Source of the DNA: Amyelois transitella | Taxonomy: Eukaryota > Arthropoda > Insecta > Lepidoptera > Pyralidae | Direction of reading: 5' to 3' | DNA length: 64,000 nucleotides | Assembly: GCF_032362555.1 (NCBI RefSeq) | Contig: NC_083517.1 | Span: 7,646,001 to 7,710,000, forward strand | Part shown: in pieces, positions 59,901 to 64,000 of the stretch | How positions within the stretch are numbered: the stretch's first letter is position 1 | Layout of the letters: every line of letters begins with the position of its first letter | The notes under the pieces: generated by a model | The model's database searches: none | The model's input: only the letters and a program-made list of their open reading frames with translations | Told to the model about the DNA's origin: nothing | Program-made: the position numbers and the translations under genes

Positions 59901-59980
59901 TTCAGCATTTCACTTTCAGGAAAAAAAATCACTGTGTACTTTGGACTGTTAAGTCTAATAACGGGACACGCGAGCTCCGT
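56946..59980 (-). CDS. Two possible exons of an unknown membrane protein, antisense to dsf
   Basis: Exon 59980-59858 is preceded by a good acceptor (ttttttattcag) and followed by GTAAAA. Exon 57206-56946 is preceded by tttttgtag and ends at a stop. Both are open in the phase that joins them, giving at least 127 residues. I do not recognise the product. The first exon has CPVIRLNSPKYTVIFFPE; the second has an ordered, codon-rich middle (SQSDVLLEQNYNRVMIPLCDVM) and ends in a hydrophobic stretch that could be a membrane anchor, though that last part may be intron if an unseen donor precedes it. The start exon was not found: a candidate ATG near 60170 has a signal-like N-terminus but its donor is out of phase. 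A gene nested in a dsf intron is possible. Confidence 0.35.
58035..58180. repeat. Fragment of an unnamed interspersed repeat
   Basis: It shares 'gtcccggttacatcatcacc' and 'gggtgcgcttttgacc' blocks with the fragment near 21470-21545. No protein coding content. Confidence 0.5.
58202..58463 (-). mobile_element. Full-length TATG-tailed SINE
   Basis: Minus-strand copy from the (ACAT)n tail at 58202 to the CGGCAC end at 58463. Confidence 0.9.
58511..58660 (+). mobile_element. 5'-truncated SINE, opposite orientation
   Basis: Plus-strand 3' part of the same SINE, 47 bp from the copy at 58202-58463 and facing it. A word 'aaaatatataat' precedes it at ~58478 and follows its tail at 58659, so it may be part of the target duplication. 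Confidence 0.85.
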
Positions 59981-60179
59981 CTGAATAAAAAACACATAAT
60001 AGTGTCAAAACAAGAATATAGAGATAATTTTGAAAAATATTGTTATGTAATGAGCTAGGTTCCAACTAGGTTTCGATCAAAGGCTACAAAACAGAAGATT
60101 TTACTTACGATGAATAACCAGCACCAAAAAGAACGGGAACAGCGTATAATATTCGGTCAATATTTGACATGATTTCGTC

Positions 60180-62930
60180 TCTCGTTCTGCCTGTTAAATT
60201 GGAGTTGACAAAGTCTAACAGCCAGGGAGCCAATCAACTAACTCCAATATCACAGAGCAAACACGACCCGATCGAAGTTGGCCGGAGCGTCAACACCGCC
60301 CAACCTGAATCATGTAACTTATCTGAATTTATAACGAGCTTTTTGTTTCTAAAGCTATTTTACTCAACCGGTATTAAAAGTTCTTCATTTCGTAACCCAA
60401 TGGTAAACAAGTAATAATTAAAATCGGCCCAGTAGGAAGCGTACTCGCGTACGATGAGTTCCCATTCATTTTGATAATTTCGTACAATATCATGTTAACC
60501 CGTAAAATGTTTAGATTTTGTTCAAACCAAGTTTTATTTAAAGTTTTATTAATTCAGTGTAAGAATATATGCAATTTTCATCACAAGTGTTAACACTTAG
60601 TTGGTTTCTAGTGCTACGCGCATCTTCAATAATTTAACCATAGGAAACATAGCTTCGAAAAAGTACTGCGAACTGATTTTAAAAGGTTTTATGGTTGGCT
60701 GCCTATGTTTTGTGTCCTTGAGTAACCATCCAAAGAAGCAATATGCTACTGTATCAGTATCCACATGGCTGAAAATCACATTATAAGAAATGTAGGTATC
60801 AATGCATAATGTTCAAAAATTTTACAACACGCTTGTATTATTTTGTTTGTATATAGGTACATTTGTATAAACAAAACCTTTCGAGCAACGGCTATGGTTA
60901 TGGACGATCATGAACACAATCCCCAATTTAACTTCATAAAATTAATTTGAAATCGACCGGCAGCGTGCCAGCTACACCAAGCTTCCCGCTCTTTTGAATA
61001 TTCCCTGAAAAAAGTTAAAGGGTTTATAGCGAAAAGCTTTCTTTGAGTGCTTTTCCTTCAAAGTTAATCAGTTGCCTTCTTCAAAGTTTTAATGCGACTA
61101 TCTACTGACTGACTTTGTTTACATAATTATTTAATAACTGTTCATTTTTAGATCAAAAAGATATAACTTCTGTGGTATTTGTATAGTAAGTACCTTATTT
61201 TTAATTTTAATGAGGTTTTGATTCATTTGAGATACTGTACAAAGTTATTCCATTCTTAATTTTCCTTTTCAATTCCATTATCAAATTAAAGTGTAGGACA
61301 AAATTATACATTTCTATAACAAAATAAGTTCGTCATGTTGTGTATATAAAATTTGCCGCCTGTTTTTTAATATTTTTTAATAATCCTTGTTAAGTAAATT
61401 TAAGGAGAATCCGTTTACTTATCAAAACTTAACAGTTACTTATAGGTTCTTTTAGAAAAAAACTTTTAAGTAAATAAGCAAATTAATTTTAAATTATGAT
61501 TTTTATTTGAATTGTTAAAAGTGTTAATAAAACTTAAACGTCGCGAAGACGTGTCGCCGTCGGCTCCGCAGCCGACAAGGGGCAAACTTTTCAATTACCG
61601 CCATGTCGTGTTACCCCGCAGCGGGTTAAATTAATTCTCTCCACTTCACAAAAAGATTCACCTTCCCCCACCCACCCTCGAGCGACCCGACATCGGCCGT
61701 TCTACCGTTTTTTTTCCTGAATTTCCCCGGCTCCACTGCCGTAACATACTGACGTTTCGCAATATTTATTTTTAATTTAACGGTTCGCGCGCAACCTCTG
61801 AAATGAACGAAATCTACGGCGCCTACCTTTTTGAAATCCTTTTGTTGAAAAACGTTAAAAAGTAACGAACTGAATCCCGGATCATTGTTATCTTTATGTA
61901 ATTGTAGGTAATATTATTCTGTTTATAAAGTATCATACACTCTTTATGAGAAATGGTCTAGCTGTCTTTACATATCTTTACACAAACTCGTTAGGTGTAG
62001 TTTTGAGTCGGTTTGTTGGCCCACCATACATGTTTCGCAGCAAATTTCTTCTGTGAAAAGTTCATAAAGACTTATTTATTTCTTTGCTGAGGTTTAATTT
62101 AATATCTTAATTACCTACATATTTTTTATACCGATGCCAATATTTTGTCAGTTTAATTTTGTTTTTCTTGTCATGACTGCCGTGAAGTAGTGGTTAACCC
62201 GATAGTCCCCCGCACCCGGGGATAATATGACTTTGATTATTTGTGTTTATGTTTATTGAGCCTATGATAATATTTAATACGGTGTAAAATTTAACGCTGA
62301 CTTTTGTAGAAGTATATTGTTTAAAGAAGATAAATATAAACTACGTGCTCTGTTGATCGTGGTCCCCTTCCACGTCCACTTGAGAATAGACGCATCTTTC
62401 TCTCTCTGATGAATTATCGTAAAAGACGATTCAGGGAAAGGCACATCCATCTAATGCAGCTTTCACCATGATCCTAAGACTAAGCGTTTCGTGTATAAAT
62501 AAACCTGACTTACACACTCCAGAATCCAGAGAGATGAGGGTGTAGCCAAGTCGTGGTTGAGTTTATAATTTAAAAAATAACTGCATCTTGCAACAGTTTT
62601 ACAAGTTTCAATACACGAATACTTTAAACACTTAAAACCTTAAATACATGTAATAAAATTAATTTTTACCGCTTCTTTTTCATTTAATACTCGGTAATAA
62701 AGTGTAATGAGCCCCGGCACGCCCTACACAGCGCGCAGTGTAACCGTAACAAATGGACTTGATCGCCTATTCGATCGGTGTTTACCACAGACATATATCT
62801 TACTAGATAGTCTGTGTGAAATGACGCCTGCTTTTCTACAATCATCAACGTGCGTTTTCAACTCAATACCCCGTTAGATTCCCCTGCAAAGGTTGCGACA
62901 GTCAGATGGGAGAGTTGCTTTGTATAAAAA
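60180..62930. other. dsf intron 3, right part, no gene seen
   Basis: Apart from short chance ORFs I see no exon; the next dsf exon (starting AVQHER in the family) is not found. A GC-rich island near 61540-61800 stands out from AT-rich surroundings. Confidence 0.5.
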
Positions 62931-62961
<31 letters not shown>

Positions 62962-64000
62962 CGTGTGGAAAGACCTTCGTCTACCCGGCCGGCTACGGGA
63001 AGTCAGACGGGTTATGTGGGGCTTGAACCCACTAAAACCACACGGTGCCATCGCCTACCGCTTCGTTGCCAGGAGTGTGAGCTGCCCTCGCTCATACTCC
63101 TGACGCGGCGGCCGCTTCCACGGCGGCCTCGGCTCGGCCGCTCTCCACGGAGCGGCCAGCGGGGTGACCCGTCGGCCTTCAATTCTACCCGCTAGGGGAG
63201 GGCGCGCCTGGCACAAGCGCGCCTTCGACCCAGGGCCGTTTCGCCAGGCAGCGGAATCCCGTTTCCGCCGCCCGACCGGCCCTTATTGTGGGGGCAGCAG
63301 GTGCAGGGCGTATGCCCGCCTCCTGCGCCCAGTGCGCCGGCGGCGTATGGGGAGGTCGGTCGTGTCCTCTCTCACCCTTTCCGCCGCCTCTTTGCGGAGC
63401 ATGACGCTCTCCGCAAAGGTCTGCACTGCTGTCCACGACCTCTCGCTGTCGACCATCTGTCTCACGACAGCCGGCAGGGAAAGGTCGTCCCCCACGACCG
63501 CGCGAAGCTCCGCGCGGTCTTGGTCCCAGGCTGGGCAAACCTCCAAGGTGTGCTGGGCGTCCTCGTCAGCACATCCGTCACAGTGGTGGCAGATAGCAGA
63601 CGGCTCCCGACCGATCAGACACAGATACCCTCCGAAACAACCATGTCCGGAGAGCATCTGGGTCAGACGGTAAGTCAGGCTACCGTGCTGCCTCGCCAAC
63701 CACTGTCCCAACACCGGACGGACCGCCTCGACGGTTCTACGCCCAGCAGTCGGCTGCTCCAGCCTTTGGGACCACTCTTCAATGGAGCGCTGACACAGCT
63801 CATTGCGGCGTCCTGCGATCTCCCTCGGTGCCAACCGGTGACCCTGGGCCACGGCCTCCTCGCGCCAGAAGAACAGCGACGCGAGGGTTTTCGCCTCTAG
63901 GTCCCAGGGAGTGGAACCGGCCAGCACAGACGCTGCCTCAAAGGAGATCGTGCGATATCCCCTTGCGGCTCTCGTCGCCATCAGCCTCTGTGGCCTCCGC
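62931..64000 (-). mobile_element. 3' end of an R1-clade LINE, running off the window
   Basis: The minus-strand poly(A) appears as a T run at 62934-62959. A GC-rich 3' UTR of about 320 bp precedes it, and the C-terminal part of ORF2 fills the rest. The GC content differs sharply from the flank. The 5' part lies beyond the right edge, so length and target duplication cannot be judged. Confidence 0.85.
63283..64000 (-). CDS. R1-type LINE ORF2, C-terminal region (partial)
   Basis: The frame enters from the right edge and stops at 63283. It begins with RGYRTISFEAASVLAGSTPW, typical of the segment after the reverse transcriptase in R1/TRAS-like elements. A cysteine-histidine motif follows (CHHCDGCADEDAQHTLEVC; C-x2-C-x9-H-x4-C), which is the C-terminal zinc knuckle of this clade. 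The tail is arginine-rich. No frameshift is seen in the visible part. The reverse transcriptase and endonuclease would lie outside the window. Confidence 0.85.
   Translation of the reverse strand, partial: RRPQRLMATRAARGYRTISFEAASVLAGSTPWDLEAKTLASLFFWREEAVAQGHRLAPREIAGRRNELCQRSIEEWSQRLEQPTAGRRTVEAVRPVLGQWLARQHGSLTYRLTQMLSGHGCFGGYLCLIGREPSAICHHCDGCADEDAQHTLEVCPAWDQDRAELRAVVGDDLSLPAVVRQMVDSERSWTAVQTFAESVMLRKEAAERVREDTTDLPIRRRRTGRRRRAYALHLLPPQ

Noticed and set aside
60110-60175. First exon with a signal-like N-terminus (ATG near 60170, minus) for the unknown antisense gene
   Set aside because: Its donor leaves a phase that puts the next exon into an early stop, so the join fails.
63164-63900. 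Plus-strand ORFs of 169 and 204 codons at the right edge
   Set aside because: Antisense shadows of R1-type ORF2; arginine- and serine-rich with no domain signal.
1-64000. CRISPR arrays, operons, riboswitches or bacterial origin
   Set aside because: Intron-rich genes, SINEs and LINEs show a eukaryotic nuclear sequence; the tandem repeats present are not spaced arrays.

Overview
This window looks like nuclear DNA from a lepidopteran insect, probably a moth. It is AT-rich, its genes are split by short introns with GT-AG boundaries, and it is full of retroelement debris. The commonest debris is a SINE family ending in (TATG)n and an RTE-like LINE with the same kind of tail. Species cannot be fixed from the sequence alone. 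Gene products are named by protein family resemblance and by conserved residues read from spliced translations. No database search was run.

Layout. 1.8-5.6 kb (minus): a six-exon DHHC-family membrane protein close to ZDHHC24/ZDHHC23 whose catalytic motif has decayed. 6.4-9.1 kb (minus): an ORF1-only LINE with a perfect 14-bp target duplication. 10.6-13.2 kb (minus): a 5'-truncated, frameshifted RTE-like LINE. 13.5-13.9 kb: a SINE next to a LINE 3' fragment. 14.7-16.2 kb (plus): PGAP2, complete in three exons. 17.1-20.0 kb (minus): L-2-hydroxyglutarate dehydrogenase, complete in four exons. 20.4-20.8 kb: a dense cluster of ATCGAT (DRE-like) sites between L2HGDH and the divergent BTB gene. 21.2-25.9 kb (plus): a BTB-FLYWCH protein in eight exons, with a decayed partial copy of its FLYWCH exon in the last intron. 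26.4-33.7 kb and 36.8-42.1 kb (plus): two tandem nine-exon secreted M20 aminoacylase genes, the first carrying a CR1/L2/Jockey-type LINE interrupted by a SINE in its intron 7. 42-48 kb: no gene seen. 48.7-55.9 kb (plus): the first three coding exons of the orphan nuclear receptor dissatisfaction (dsf), whose first coding exon has only ten coding bases. The DNA-binding domain is complete; the ligand-binding domain lies beyond the window. 53.7-54.5 kb: a THAP-domain DNA transposon remnant inside dsf intron 1. 57-60 kb (minus): two possible exons of an unknown membrane protein antisense to dsf. 62.9-64 kb (minus): the 3' end of an R1-clade LINE running off the right edge.

How the genes relate. 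There is no operon logic, and the host genes have unrelated housekeeping or regulatory roles (GPI-anchor remodelling, metabolite repair, chromatin or transcription control, neural and sex-specific regulation). The exception is the aminoacylase pair, a clear tandem duplication: both copies have predicted signal peptides, all metal ligands, and the same sizes for exons 3, 4, 6, 7 and 8. Secretion fits the gut aminoacylases that caterpillars use to hydrolyse fatty acyl-amino acid conjugates, but that role is inferred. The most unusual protein is the DHHC homologue. Judged by ungapped alignment of its cysteine-rich domain, it has lost the catalytic residues and one whole zinc site while keeping the second zinc site intact.
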